Below are positions 1 through 7,948 of a stretch of DNA of 64,000 nt, piece by piece; positions within the stretch are counted from its first letter, which is position 1; each line of letters opens with the position of its first letter. The DNA is from VRUE01 sp963699225 (GTDB lineage: Bacteria; Actinomycetota; Thermoleophilia; Solirubrobacterales; 70-9), in assembly GCA_963699225.1 (NCBI GenBank), contig OY969423.1:2232001-2296000 (forward strand), read 5' to 3'. The notes below the pieces were generated by a model. That model saw nothing but the letters and a program-made list of their open reading frames with translations, was not told the DNA's origin and ran no database searches. Made by a program: the position numbers and the translations under genes.

Positions 1-287
1 GTCTGGACCGAGTAGGAGGTGTCGGCGAAGCCGGCCAGGACCGAGGGCTCGGCCGAGCACTCGACCATCGCCTCGAACGACCCCGCCGCCGCCAGGTCAG
101 CGGGCTCGCGCACGTCGCCGTGGACGAACTCGACCCCCGCCTCGCGCAGTCGGGCGAGGTTCAGCTCCGAGCCGCGGCGCATCAGGTTGTCGAGGGCGAC
201 GATCTCCCACTCGGGGTGGCGCTCGGCGAGGGCGACGACGAGGTTGCCGCCGACGAAGCCGGCGCCCCCTGTGACCAGGACCCGCAC
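1..287 (-). CDS. NAD-dependent sugar epimerase/dehydratase, N-terminal part
   Basis: The fragment starts at GTG 287 and runs off the left edge after about 95 residues. It opens with VRVLVTGGAGFVGGNLV, the Rossmann GxxGxxG motif of extended short-chain dehydrogenases, followed by an acidic end of strand 2 (VALDNLMRRGSELN) typical of nucleotide-sugar epimerases. It starts 3 bases after the stop of the methyltransferase gene upstream, so it belongs to the polysaccharide operon and probably interconverts a nucleotide sugar. The substrate cannot be told because the catalytic YxxxK region lies outside the window. Confidence 0.85.
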   Translation of the reverse strand, partial: MRVLVTGGAGFVGGNLVVALAERHPEWEIVALDNLMRRGSELNLARLREAGVEFVHGDVREPADLAAAGSFEAMVECSAEPSVLAGFADTSYSVQ

Positions 288-290
288 CGG

Positions 291-935
291 CTAGCGGCGG
301 CCGATCACCAGGAACTGCTTGCCGAGCAGCTTCCAGGCGAGCGGCGCCTTCAGGTACATGCCGGTGAGGCGCTGCGAGGGCGGCAGGATGCCCCGGAACG
401 AGTAGGGCAGGTAGCGCGGGATGACGCGCTCGGGCTCGAAGCCGGCTGCGTAGAGGTGCTCGGCGATGGCAACGTGGGTGAGCGCCACGTAGTGATCGGC
501 ACAGTCCCAGTACTCCTTGGCGCAATAGCGGTAGTTCGGCCCCATGATCGCGATCCGGCCGCCGGCTTTCATCGCGTCGCGCATCTTTTCGAGGAACTGG
601 GCGATCGCCTCTTGGTTGTGCAGGTGCTCGAGGAAATTGGAGGCGTAGACGCCGTCGAAGTGCTCGGCGGGGAGGTCGGCGTCCATGATGCTGGCGGTGA
701 CGACTTTGACCCCGGCCGTCTGCTCTGCCTCGGGGTAGGCGACCTCGTCGACCGCCCAGCGCTCAGCGGCAGGGATCGAGCCGATGAACTCGCCGCGACC
801 GGCGGCCGGGTCGAGCACCGTCTGGGGCGACCCCATGAGGCCGTGCACGTGCGGCGCGATCGCTTCCCAGACGCGCAGCCTGGCGGCCTGATCGATGTCG
901 CGGAAGCGGTATGTGTAGAGGCGCTCGAAGTTCAT
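291..935 (-). CDS. class I SAM-dependent methyltransferase
   Basis: A 214-aa protein from ATG 935; a TTG at 965 would add ten residues but has no better ribosome site. The motif LDPAAGRGEFIGS near residue 40 is the SAM-binding motif I of class I methyltransferases, and YASNFLEHL resembles the post-motif acidic/aromatic segment of the UbiE/Methyltransf_11 type. It lies between a flippase and an epimerase in the polysaccharide locus, so methylation of a sugar residue or glycan end is the likely job (inference). No membrane segment or signal peptide is visible. Confidence 0.8.
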   Translation of the reverse strand: MNFERLYTYRFRDIDQAARLRVWEAIAPHVHGLMGSPQTVLDPAAGRGEFIGSIPAAERWAVDEVAYPEAEQTAGVKVVTASIMDADLPAEHFDGVYASNFLEHLHNQEAIAQFLEKMRDAMKAGGRIAIMGPNYRYCAKEYWDCADHYVALTHVAIAEHLYAAGFEPERVIPRYLPYSFRGILPPSQRLTGMYLKAPLAWKLLGKQFLVIGRR

Positions 936-969
936 CGTGTGGCCCGGGGTCTGCCGAGCGGGCAAGATC

Positions 970-2430
970 CTATTCGGCGCTCCTGTCGCCCAGTCGCCCG
1001 GGGAGCATCGGCCGGGCTATCCGCAGCGCCGAGCGCAGCTCCGTCCTCATCGCCAGCCCCGCCAGGGCGGCCCAGATGCCGGCGATCAGCAGCAGCTGCA
1101 CGATCAGCCCGGCCAGATCGTCGCCGAGCGGCGCCAGGTAGCCCGCCGCGGCGGCGAGCGAGCCGATCGCCAGCGCCCGGATCAGCGCCGGGGTGGCGGT
1201 TCGCATCTCCGGCTCCACCCCGAGGCCGAGCACGACCAGGCTGACCAGGGCCGAGCCGCTCATCGCCAGTCCGACCCCGGTGGAGTCCAGGGAGGGGATG
1301 GTGGCAACGGCGATCAGGGCCATCGCCAGGGCCGAGCTGAGGACGGCCGCGATCGGCACGTTCGGGCGTCCCTCGGAGAGCTCCAGCGCGATCATCGCCG
1401 GAATCGCGCTGGCGAGCAGCAGCACTCCCGGCGAGGCGGTCAGCACCAGATCCACGGTGGGCAGCCAGCGCTCGCCCAGAACCACCGACACCAGGGCGTG
1501 CGAGGAGCCGGCGAGCATCGCCAGCGGCAGGCTGGCCAGCGTCGCCGAGAGGGCGGCGGCACGGCCGGCGCGACGGGGCCGCTCCGCCGCCGAGCGCGCC
1601 AGCGCCGGGAAGGAGACGCGCTGCATCGCCGAGGCGATCGCGGTTGGGAAGGAGAAGAGGCGCGACGCCATCGCGTAGAAGCCCGCCAGCGTGGTGCCAC
1701 CGATAACGGTGACGATCGAGACGAACCCGAGCCCCCGGGCCAGGGTGAGCAGCTGCAGCAGGCTCGCCCGCAGGCCGAAGTGGGCCAGCGCGCGGACCGC
1801 CGCGAGGTCGAGGGACAGGCCGGCTCCGGGGCGGGTGAGCAAGGCCGCGCAGAGAAGCCCCGCCGCTGCCGCCGCGGGAACGGCTCCGGCGAGGCTGAAG
1901 GCGCCGAGGCCGGCCAGCGCCCCGGCAAGGGCGAAGGCGTTGAAGGAGAGCGTCTCGGCGGTCTCGACCAGCGCTACCCGGCCGAACTTGAGGTGCCGCT
2001 CGAGCAGCACCATGGGCACCGCCCGCAGGGCGTAGAGCGGGACCGCCAGGGTGGTCGCGGCGATGACCTTGATCGACTCCCCGTGCACCCCCGCGACCGG
2101 CAACGCCCCAAAGGCGATCGCCAGCATGGCCAGGGCAAAAGCGGACCCGGTGGCGAAGAGGAAGCCCGAGACCGCCCGTTGCTGGCGCCTGTCCGGGTCC
2201 TCGGGCTGGCGGATCAGCGCCGCGCTGAGCCCGGCTCCACTGGCCACCTGGGCGACGCTCTGAATCGCGGTCGCCACCGCGAAGAGCCCGTAGTCGGCGG
2301 GGGAGAGCAGCCGCGCCAAGACAAGGGTGACGCCGACGGTCAGCAACTGCAGGAGCAGCGTACGGCTGACCAGGATGCCGACGCCGCGAGCGGCAGTCGC
2401 CGCCAGCGGCGATCCATTTTCATCCGTCAA
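970..2430 (-). CDS. Wzx-type polysaccharide flippase (MOP superfamily), copy 1
   Basis: A 486-aa polytopic membrane protein from TTG 2430, preceded by GGGAG eight bases upstream. The N-terminal region RTLLLQLLTVGVTLVLARLLSPADYGLFAVA is split over two helices and is the classic signature of lipopolysaccharide/O-antigen flippases that move undecaprenyl-linked repeat units across the membrane. Roughly a dozen Leu/Ala-rich helices follow. It is clearly paralogous to the protein at 7945-9342 (shared GVxxLVxRTL and LARLLxPADYGLFA), so the locus encodes two exporters. Family assignment is firm; the cargo is unknown. Confidence 0.9.
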   Translation of the reverse strand: MTDENGSPLAATAARGVGILVSRTLLLQLLTVGVTLVLARLLSPADYGLFAVATAIQSVAQVASGAGLSAALIRQPEDPDRRQQRAVSGFLFATGSAFALAMLAIAFGALPVAGVHGESIKVIAATTLAVPLYALRAVPMVLLERHLKFGRVALVETAETLSFNAFALAGALAGLGAFSLAGAVPAAAAAGLLCAALLTRPGAGLSLDLAAVRALAHFGLRASLLQLLTLARGLGFVSIVTVIGGTTLAGFYAMASRLFSFPTAIASAMQRVSFPALARSAAERPRRAGRAAALSATLASLPLAMLAGSSHALVSVVLGERWLPTVDLVLTASPGVLLLASAIPAMIALELSEGRPNVPIAAVLSSALAMALIAVATIPSLDSTGVGLAMSGSALVSLVVLGLGVEPEMRTATPALIRALAIGSLAAAAGYLAPLGDDLAGLIVQLLLIAGIWAALAGLAMRTELRSALRIARPMLPGRLGDRSAE

Positions 2431-2539
2431 CAGCCGACTCCCTCAACTGATCGGCATTTAGCCACGGTCGCGGCACCATACGACGCACCCGACAGGCGCC
2501 CGGCTTTCGGCCTGCTGATTCAAGCGCAAGGAGATCGCG

Positions 2540-2602
2540 ATGCCTGATATCAACCAGCCATCGAAAGGACGATCCAAAACGGCGGCCACTCCTAATGCTT
2601 AG
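2540..2602 (+). CDS. possible 20-aa leader peptide before the FkbM gene
   Basis: The reading frame begins at ATG 2540 with AAGGAG seven bases upstream and encodes MPDINQPSKGRSKTAATPNA. Its stop TAG (2600-2602) lies just inside the following gene, whose ATG is at 2595, so translation could be coupled. No homology is recognised. It may be a real coupling peptide, or simply the misread ribosome site of the next gene. Confidence 0.3.
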   Translation: MPDINQPSKGRSKTAATPNA

Positions 2603-3347
2603 GCGCACGATCCGAAACACGCTCCAGCGCAGCAATTGGGGCCGCGGCATCCTCGAGGCCAGGCGCGATCGCGTCGATGCCGAGCAGCGCGAGCGAGGCG
2701 TCGCGTTCTATCGGGATTTCGTGGCGGCCGGCGACCTTTGCTTTGACATCGGCGCCAATATTGGCAATCGAACCGAGCTGCTTCGTGAGATCGGCGCGCG
2801 GGTCGTCTCTCTCGAGCCGCAGGGCCCGTGCGTTGAGAGTTTGCGCAGGAAGTTCGGGGATGACCACGCGGTTGTCATCGTCCCGTCAGCGGTCGGCAGC
2901 AGCCCCGGCAGCGCCGAAATTTCGGTTTGCGACGACGACTCGACCATCGCCACGATGTCGTCGCGGTGGCAGAACGAGGGCCGCTTCTCAGATCGCACGT
3001 GGACCAGGAGCGAATCGGTGCCGGTGACGACGATGGACCACCTGATCGCTGAGCACGGATCACCGAGCTTCTGCAAGATCGATGTAGAGGGCTTCGAGAA
3101 GCAAGTACTGGAAGGGCTTTCGTCGCCGGTTCGCTGCATCTCTTTCGAGTTCACTCGTGAGTTCCTCGACGATGCGCGTGCGTGCGTGGCCTTGCTCGAG
3201 AACTTGGGCCCGGTCGAGGTAAATGCTTCCTATGGCGAGTCGATGCAGCTCGCCGACCGCTGGGTCGACCCCGATCGGCTCTTTTCAACGATTGAAGCCC
3301 AACCCGATGATCGGGACTGGGGCGATATCTACGTGCGCTCCCGCTAG
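2595..3347 (+). CDS. FkbM family methyltransferase
   Basis: A 250-aa soluble protein starting at ATG 2595. It contains CFDIGANIGNRTELL (SAM-binding motif I, about residue 50) and FCKIDVEGFEKQVLEGL (about residues 155-170), the KxDVEGxE block that defines FkbM methyltransferases. Members usually O-methylate sugars or polyketide hydroxyls. It is on the plus strand while its neighbours are on the minus strand, and its stop overlaps the stop of the GDP-fucose synthase gene in the four bases CTAG. The region is a little lower in GC than the flanking genes. A glycan-methylation role follows from context. Confidence 0.85.
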   Translation: MLRRTIRNTLQRSNWGRGILEARRDRVDAEQRERGVAFYRDFVAAGDLCFDIGANIGNRTELLREIGARVVSLEPQGPCVESLRRKFGDDHAVVIVPSAVGSSPGSAEISVCDDDSTIATMSSRWQNEGRFSDRTWTRSESVPVTTMDHLIAEHGSPSFCKIDVEGFEKQVLEGLSSPVRCISFEFTREFLDDARACVALLENLGPVEVNASYGESMQLADRWVDPDRLFSTIEAQPDDRDWGDIYVRSR

Positions 3348-4300
3348 GCGGGGTTCTTGGTAGCGCTAAAGCTCGCGATAGTCGTCGCGAGTCCTTGGTC
3401 GAGGGAGGTTCGTGCCCTGAAGCCGATCAGCTCCGCTGCCCGGCTTACATCCAGGTAGCGCGTCGGCTGTCCGTCAGGCCGGTCGGTGTCCCAGACGGTC
3501 TCGCCCCTGAACCCGGCCGCCGCGGAGATCATCTCGGCGAGGTCGCGGATCTTCGTCTCGATTCCGGTTCCGACGTTGAAGGGCTCGGAGGAATCGGCGT
3601 GCTCGGCGGCGAGGATCAACGCCCGCGCCGCGTCGTCGACGTAGAGGAACTCGCGCGATGGCGAGCCTGTTCCCCAGAGCACGACCTCGGGCTCGTCGTT
3701 GGCGGTAGCCGTCACGTACTTGTTGACCATCGCCGCGATCACATGCGAGTCCTCGAGGTCGAAGTTGTCCTCGGGGCCGTAGAGGTTGGCGATCACTGGC
3801 ACGCAAGAGTCCAGGTCGTACTGGCGCCGGTAGGAATCGGAGAGGACGATCAGCATCTTCTTCGCCAGCCCGTAAGGCGCGTTTGACTCCTCCGGGTAGC
3901 CGTCCCAGAGGTCGTCCTCCTTGAATGGGACCGGTGTGAACTTGGGGTAGGCGCAGACCGAGCAAGCGGCGACGAGCTTGCTCACGCCGAGCTCCCGGCA
4001 GGCCTCGAAAACGTTGAGCCCCATCGCCATGTTGTCGCGGATCAGCGGCCCAGGATTGCGCCGGTTGTAGCCGATGCCGCCGACGTTGGCCGCCAAGTGG
4101 AGGACCACCTCGGCACCGGCGAGCGCCTCCCTGCACGCGACTGGCTCGGTGAGGTCCTGCTCGGCGGAGCGGGGCACCCGCACCTCGGCGCCGAGCTCGC
4201 TCAGCAACCGCACCGTGGGCTTGCCGAGGAAGCCGGCGCCGCCGGTGACCACGACCGACTTGCCCTGCCAGAAGCCGCTGCTCGGCTCGCGCTCGCTCAA
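3344..4300 (-). CDS. fcl: GDP-L-fucose synthase (3,5-epimerase/4-reductase)
   Basis: A 318-aa extended SDR enzyme that converts GDP-4-keto-6-deoxymannose to GDP-L-fucose with NADPH. Visible features are VVVTGGAGFLGKP (nucleotide binding, residues 15-27), LHLAANVGGIGYN and NMAMGLNVFEACRE, both typical of the fucose synthase branch, and the catalytic SVCAYPK...APYGLAKK tyrosine and lysine. It starts two bases after the stop of gmd, whose product is its substrate, so the two form one transcriptional unit. Length matches the family (about 310-320 aa). Confidence 0.9.
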   Translation of the reverse strand: MSEREPSSGFWQGKSVVVTGGAGFLGKPTVRLLSELGAEVRVPRSAEQDLTEPVACREALAGAEVVLHLAANVGGIGYNRRNPGPLIRDNMAMGLNVFEACRELGVSKLVAACSVCAYPKFTPVPFKEDDLWDGYPEESNAPYGLAKKMLIVLSDSYRRQYDLDSCVPVIANLYGPEDNFDLEDSHVIAAMVNKYVTATANDEPEVVLWGTGSPSREFLYVDDAARALILAAEHADSSEPFNVGTGIETKIRDLAEMISAAAGFRGETVWDTDRPDGQPTRYLDVSRAAELIGFRARTSLDQGLATTIASFSATKNPA

Positions 4301-4301
4301 C

Positions 4302-5315
4302 TCAGGTGACCTTCCCGGAGAGCTTGTCGTCCAGTTCTTCGATGTCGGCGTCGACCATCAGCTCGACCAGCTCGCGGAAGCGGACCTTCGGCTCCCAGCC
4401 GAGCTTCTCGCGCGCCTTGGCGGGGTCGCCGAGCAGCGAGTCGACCTCGGAGGGGCGGAAGTAGCGGGGGTCGATCTCGACGTGCTCCTCGTGGTCGAGC
4501 CCGGCGTGGGCGAAGGCGACCTCGAGCGCTTCGCGCACCGAGTGCTTCTCACCAGTGGCGACCACGTAGTCGTCGGGCTCCTCAGCTTGCAGCATCAGCC
4601 ACATGGCCTCGACGAAGTCCGGGGCGTAGCCCCAATCGCGCTCGGCGTCGAGGTTGCCCATGTAGAGCTTGTCCTGCAGGCCCGCCTTGATCCGGGCCAC
4701 CGCCCGGGTGATCTTGCGGGTGACGAAGGTCTCGCCGCGGCGGGGCGACTCGTGGTTGAAGAGGATGCCGTTGACGGCGAACATCCCGTAAGCCTCGCGG
4801 TAGTTCACCGTCGCCCAGTAGGCCGCCACCTTGGCCACCGCGTAGGGGCTGCGGGGATGGAAGGGAGTGCTCTCGTTCTGCGGCGGCGGCGTCGCCCCGA
4901 ACATCTCCGAGGAGGACGCCTGGTAGAAGCGCGTCTGCACCTCCGACTCGCGGATCGCCTCGAGCAGGCGCAGGGTTCCGCCACCGGTGACGTCGAAGGT
5001 GTACTCGGGGATGTCGAAGGAGACGCGGACGTGGCTCTGCGCCCCCAGGTGGTAGATCTCGGCCGGCTGCAGCTTGTAGATCAGGCGGGTCAGGGCGACC
5101 GGGTCGCTGAGGTCGCCGTAGTGGGAGAAGAGACGGGCTCCCTGCTCGTGCGGGTCGCGGTAGAGATGCTCGATGCGGCCGGTGTTGAAGCTGGAGGAGC
5201 GGCGGATGATGCCGTGCACCTCGTAGCCCTTGGCCAGCAAGAGCTCGGCCAGGTAGGAGCCGTCCTGCCCCGTCAGTCCCGTGATCAGGGCGCGCTTGTT
5301 CGCGTCACTGCCCAT
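4302..5315 (-). CDS. gmd: GDP-mannose 4,6-dehydratase
   Basis: A 337-aa protein from ATG 5315 (MGSDANKRALITGLTGQDGS). An open frame continues upstream without homology, so the shorter start is chosen. The motif TGLTGQDGSYLAELLL is nearly diagnostic for Gmd; HLGAQSHVRVSF, ASSSEMFG and the catalytic YAVAKVAAYW are also present. It makes GDP-4-keto-6-deoxy-D-mannose, used by the fcl product next to it and possibly for GDP-rhamnose or perosamine. Its start is 17 bases after the end of the FkbM gene in the same direction. Confidence 0.95.
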   Translation of the reverse strand: MGSDANKRALITGLTGQDGSYLAELLLAKGYEVHGIIRRSSSFNTGRIEHLYRDPHEQGARLFSHYGDLSDPVALTRLIYKLQPAEIYHLGAQSHVRVSFDIPEYTFDVTGGGTLRLLEAIRESEVQTRFYQASSSEMFGATPPPQNESTPFHPRSPYAVAKVAAYWATVNYREAYGMFAVNGILFNHESPRRGETFVTRKITRAVARIKAGLQDKLYMGNLDAERDWGYAPDFVEAMWLMLQAEEPDDYVVATGEKHSVREALEVAFAHAGLDHEEHVEIDPRYFRPSEVDSLLGDPAKAREKLGWEPKVRFRELVELMVDADIEELDDKLSGKVT

Positions 5316-5332
5316 TCGCTGCGCTGATCCTT

Positions 5333-6070
5333 TCAGACCGGCTGGAAGAGGCCGTTGACCTGCAGCAGCTCGCCGCTTTGGGGGTCGACGAACTCCGGCT
5401 CCAGGTGCGTGGGCACGAAGCCACGACTGCGCATCTGCTCGATCATCTCGCCGATCAGCAGCTGTCCCTCGTAGAGAGGTACCAGCGAGAGCTCGAGCTC
5501 GACCGCCCGACAGGCTTGCAGGACATTCGCCGCGCCGACCAGGACTTCGTGCTCGTAGCCCTGGGTGTCTACCTTCAGGTATGCGTGGCCCGGGGGCAGG
5601 GAGAGGTCGGCAAGCTCGTCGTCGAGCTTTGCGATCTCGATCGTCTCTGTGCGCGCATAGCCCGAGTCGGCGACGGCGCGGCGGTGGGCCTCCTCCATCT
5701 CCAGCAGCGAACTGCTGAAGCCTTCGTTGCCGGAGACGTTGATCGAGGCGGTCTCCTGTCGTGCCCCAGCCGCGCGATTGCGGCACTCCCAGGCAGCGTC
5801 GCCGGCTGCGGCCGCGCGCAGCTGCTGGAACTGCGTGCTCACTGGCTCGAAGGAGACGATTCGTCCCCGGTAGCCGCAGCTGCGCAGCCCGCCGCCGTAC
5901 TCGCCGGCGTGGGCGCCGACGTCGATCACCAAATCGATCTCACCATTTTTGAGAAGTGCCTCACGGGTTCCTGCCAGCGTGTGCCGGTGGCGGCCGGCGT
6001 GGATGTCCAGGCGAGCGAGCGTGCGCTTCAGCCGCGTTGCGATCCTCTGTGAGGGTCCCTCGGGAGCCAC
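5333..6070 (-). CDS. FkbM family methyltransferase
   Basis: About 245 aa from GTG 6070, which lies two bases after the stop of the upstream glycosyltransferase. A longer frame to 6136 would overlap that gene by 64 bases and is less likely. LVIDVGAHAGEYGGGL is the SAM motif and YLKVDTQGYEHEVLVGA the FkbM-type KxDxxGxE block. FkbM proteins transfer methyl groups to hydroxyls of sugars. Together with the enzymes at 2595 and 291 it makes a third methyltransferase in the locus, suggesting a methylated glycan. Confidence 0.85.
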   Translation of the reverse strand: MAPEGPSQRIATRLKRTLARLDIHAGRHRHTLAGTREALLKNGEIDLVIDVGAHAGEYGGGLRSCGYRGRIVSFEPVSTQFQQLRAAAAGDAAWECRNRAAGARQETASINVSGNEGFSSSLLEMEEAHRRAVADSGYARTETIEIAKLDDELADLSLPPGHAYLKVDTQGYEHEVLVGAANVLQACRAVELELSLVPLYEGQLLIGEMIEQMRSRGFVPTHLEPEFVDPQSGELLQVNGLFQPV

Positions 6071-6072
6071 GG

Positions 6073-7005
6073 TCAGATCCTCTTGAGGCTGCGCTTGACC
6101 ATCTGCATCATGCGCGGGAAGAGCCTGGTTAGCCAAAACGAGATCCGGTGTCGCTCAAACACCGAGGGCATGAAGCGCAGGCCCTTCGCGGCGGAGGCCG
6201 AGGCATCTCGATAGCGCCCTTCGCTTAGTGCCTGCTCGATCTCTTCGGAGATCTCGTAGCGACCTGCCAGCGCCAGCGCGGCTCCCGCTTGCTGGAACAT
6301 GTCGTGCTTGAGATAGATCTTGTGCCGCTCCAGAGCGATGTCGCGCTTTGGCACCTCGCCGCTCTTGGTTCCGTCATAGATCTCCAGCAGCGCCAGCGCG
6401 CGCGGCGTGTAGCGGGACGGAACCCCGGCCTCGAGCAGTCGCAGCGAGAGGTCGAGGTCCATCTCCATGTGAAAGTCCTCGTCGAGATCGCCCACCTTCT
6501 CGAGCGCCCGGCGGGCGAACATCGTGCCGGGGGCGATCAGGCCGATGTTGTTGAAGTCGAGCGCCTCGCGTGAGGCCTCTGCGGGAGGCTTGATCACGTG
6601 CCGGTGGCCGCGCCGGTCGACGTCGAGGTTGCCGTAGACCCAGCCGAGCGCGGGGTCCTGGCGGAAGAGCGCGGCGGCGTGCTCGATCGAGCCGGGGTAG
6701 AGGACGTCATCGGCGTTGAGCCAGACCACCAGCTCTCCCGTCGACTGCTTGAAGATCGCCTTGTTCATCGCATCGCACTGACCGCGGTCGGGCTCGGAGA
6801 TCCAGCGAAGGTGCGTGTGCTTGGCGAGGATGTCGAGGGCGCCGTTGGTCGAGCCTCCGTCGACAACGACGTGCTCGATGCGGGAGTAGTCCTGGCTCTC
6901 GACGCTCTCAATACAGCGAACGAGCTTGTCGAGCGGGGGGTCGAGGGCAGCGGTGACCACTGAGACGAGGGGGGTGCCTGGGTCTTGGCTCATCGAGGCG
7001 GGCAT
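6073..7005 (-). CDS. family 2 glycosyltransferase
   Basis: A 310-aa protein with the GT-A fold start PLVSVVTAALDPPLDKLVRCIESV, the acidic VVDGGSTNGALDIL segment and the metal-binding VWLNADDVLYPGS region (about residue 98). This pattern (SxxDxGQxDAMNKA, NADD) fits GT2 enzymes acting on lipid-linked repeat units at the cytoplasmic face. Start ATG 7005 is 5 bases from the upstream stop; ATG 6993 is an alternative. Donor and acceptor cannot be predicted. It is the last glycosyltransferase before the FkbM gene in a tightly spaced minus-strand operon. Confidence 0.9.
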   Translation of the reverse strand: MPASMSQDPGTPLVSVVTAALDPPLDKLVRCIESVESQDYSRIEHVVVDGGSTNGALDILAKHTHLRWISEPDRGQCDAMNKAIFKQSTGELVVWLNADDVLYPGSIEHAAALFRQDPALGWVYGNLDVDRRGHRHVIKPPAEASREALDFNNIGLIAPGTMFARRALEKVGDLDEDFHMEMDLDLSLRLLEAGVPSRYTPRALALLEIYDGTKSGEVPKRDIALERHKIYLKHDMFQQAGAALALAGRYEISEEIEQALSEGRYRDASASAAKGLRFMPSVFERHRISFWLTRLFPRMMQMVKRSLKRI

Positions 7006-7009
7006 CTTT

Positions 7010-7948
7010 TCAGGCCGCGTGGCCGCTGCTGCGCGTTGCCAGTGCCTGATGCAGGTTCAGCCTGGTTACAACGCCCTCCGGGAGCGGGCGCGGGGGGAGA
7101 TCCTTGGCATCACGCCAGCCCCTGAGCCTGCCACGGGCGCCGGCGAGCGTGCGGTCGCGAAGCAGCTGCCCGGCGCAGATCGCCCCCTCGCGGGAGAATG
7201 CCTGCAGCGCCGGCGAGATCGAGGAAGTGATCCCGTAGCGCCGCATCAGGTAGCCGCGGCTCCAGCCGGTCATCGCGTACTTGCGCCCGCTGCGCGCGCC
7301 GAGCGTCAGCGAGTAGCCGTGAATGGCTCGAGCATCCGGCGCGAGCGCGCAGCGGGCGCCGTGAGCGCGTAGCCGCAGCGCCAGGTCGACATCCTCGTAG
7401 TAGAGGAAGATCCGTTCGTCGAAGCCGCCCACCGCGTTGAAGGCGTCGCGGTCGTAGAGCGCCGCTCCGCCGGTCGGCCCGAGCGGATCGGGCGCCTTCT
7501 CCAGGGAGTCGATCTCCTCTCCACAGAGGTAGTCGAACGCCATCAGGGTCTGGTCGACGACGACGCCCGCTGAGTCGATCCGCGTCGGGTCGCGTTCGCT
7601 GAGCAGCACCGCCGCAACCATCTCGGCCCGGCCGCCGGCGGCGCCGAGCTGCTCGATCAGGCGTGGCTCGGCGACGGCATCGTCGTTGAGCAGGACGATC
7701 GGGCCCTCGCCTGCCTCGCGGATCGCGCGGTTGAGGGCGTTGCCAAAGCCGAGGTTGCGGCCGAAGCCGACCCTCGTCACTCCCGGAAACTGCTCTTCAA
7801 GCAATGCCGCGCAGCCTTCCCCCTCGCCGTTGTCCGCAACGACCACTTGTGCGGGAGCGGTCTGCCGCTCGAGCGAGGCGAGGCAGCGGCGCAGGTTCTC
7901 ACCGCCGTTGAGCGTGGGGATGTAGACAGTTGGCTTGGACTCAGTCAT
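7010..7948 (-). CDS. family 2 glycosyltransferase, rhamnosyltransferase-like
   Basis: A 312-aa protein from ATG 7948, which overlaps the upstream flippase stop in ATGA. The frame is open further upstream but lacks homology. Features are VYIPTLNGGENLRRCLASL, VVADNGEGEGCAALL, LLNDDAVAEPRLIEQL (DxD-type site), and FFDERIFLYYEDVDLALRLR-like spacing (here GGFDERIFLYYEDVDLALRL), the ED motif of WbbL-type rhamnosyltransferases. With dTDP-rhamnose made by the rml genes nearby, rhamnosyl transfer is a reasonable but unproven role. Confidence 0.9.
   Translation of the reverse strand: MTESKPTVYIPTLNGGENLRRCLASLERQTAPAQVVVADNGEGEGCAALLEEQFPGVTRVGFGRNLGFGNALNRAIREAGEGPIVLLNDDAVAEPRLIEQLGAAGGRAEMVAAVLLSERDPTRIDSAGVVVDQTLMAFDYLCGEEIDSLEKAPDPLGPTGGAALYDRDAFNAVGGFDERIFLYYEDVDLALRLRAHGARCALAPDARAIHGYSLTLGARSGRKYAMTGWSRGYLMRRYGITSSISPALQAFSREGAICAGQLLRDRTLAGARGRLRGWRDAKDLPPRPLPEGVVTRLNLHQALATRSSGHAA

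Noticed and set aside
937..2547. 536-aa plus-strand open frame
   Set aside because: It is the antisense of the flippase gene, highly Arg/Gly/Gln-rich with no recognisable domain; the minus strand encodes a clear Wzx protein.
4074..5327. 417-aa plus-strand open frame
   Set aside because: Antisense to fcl and gmd, whose motifs are unambiguous. The composition (Val/Gly/Leu/Asp-rich) is that of a high-GC shadow.
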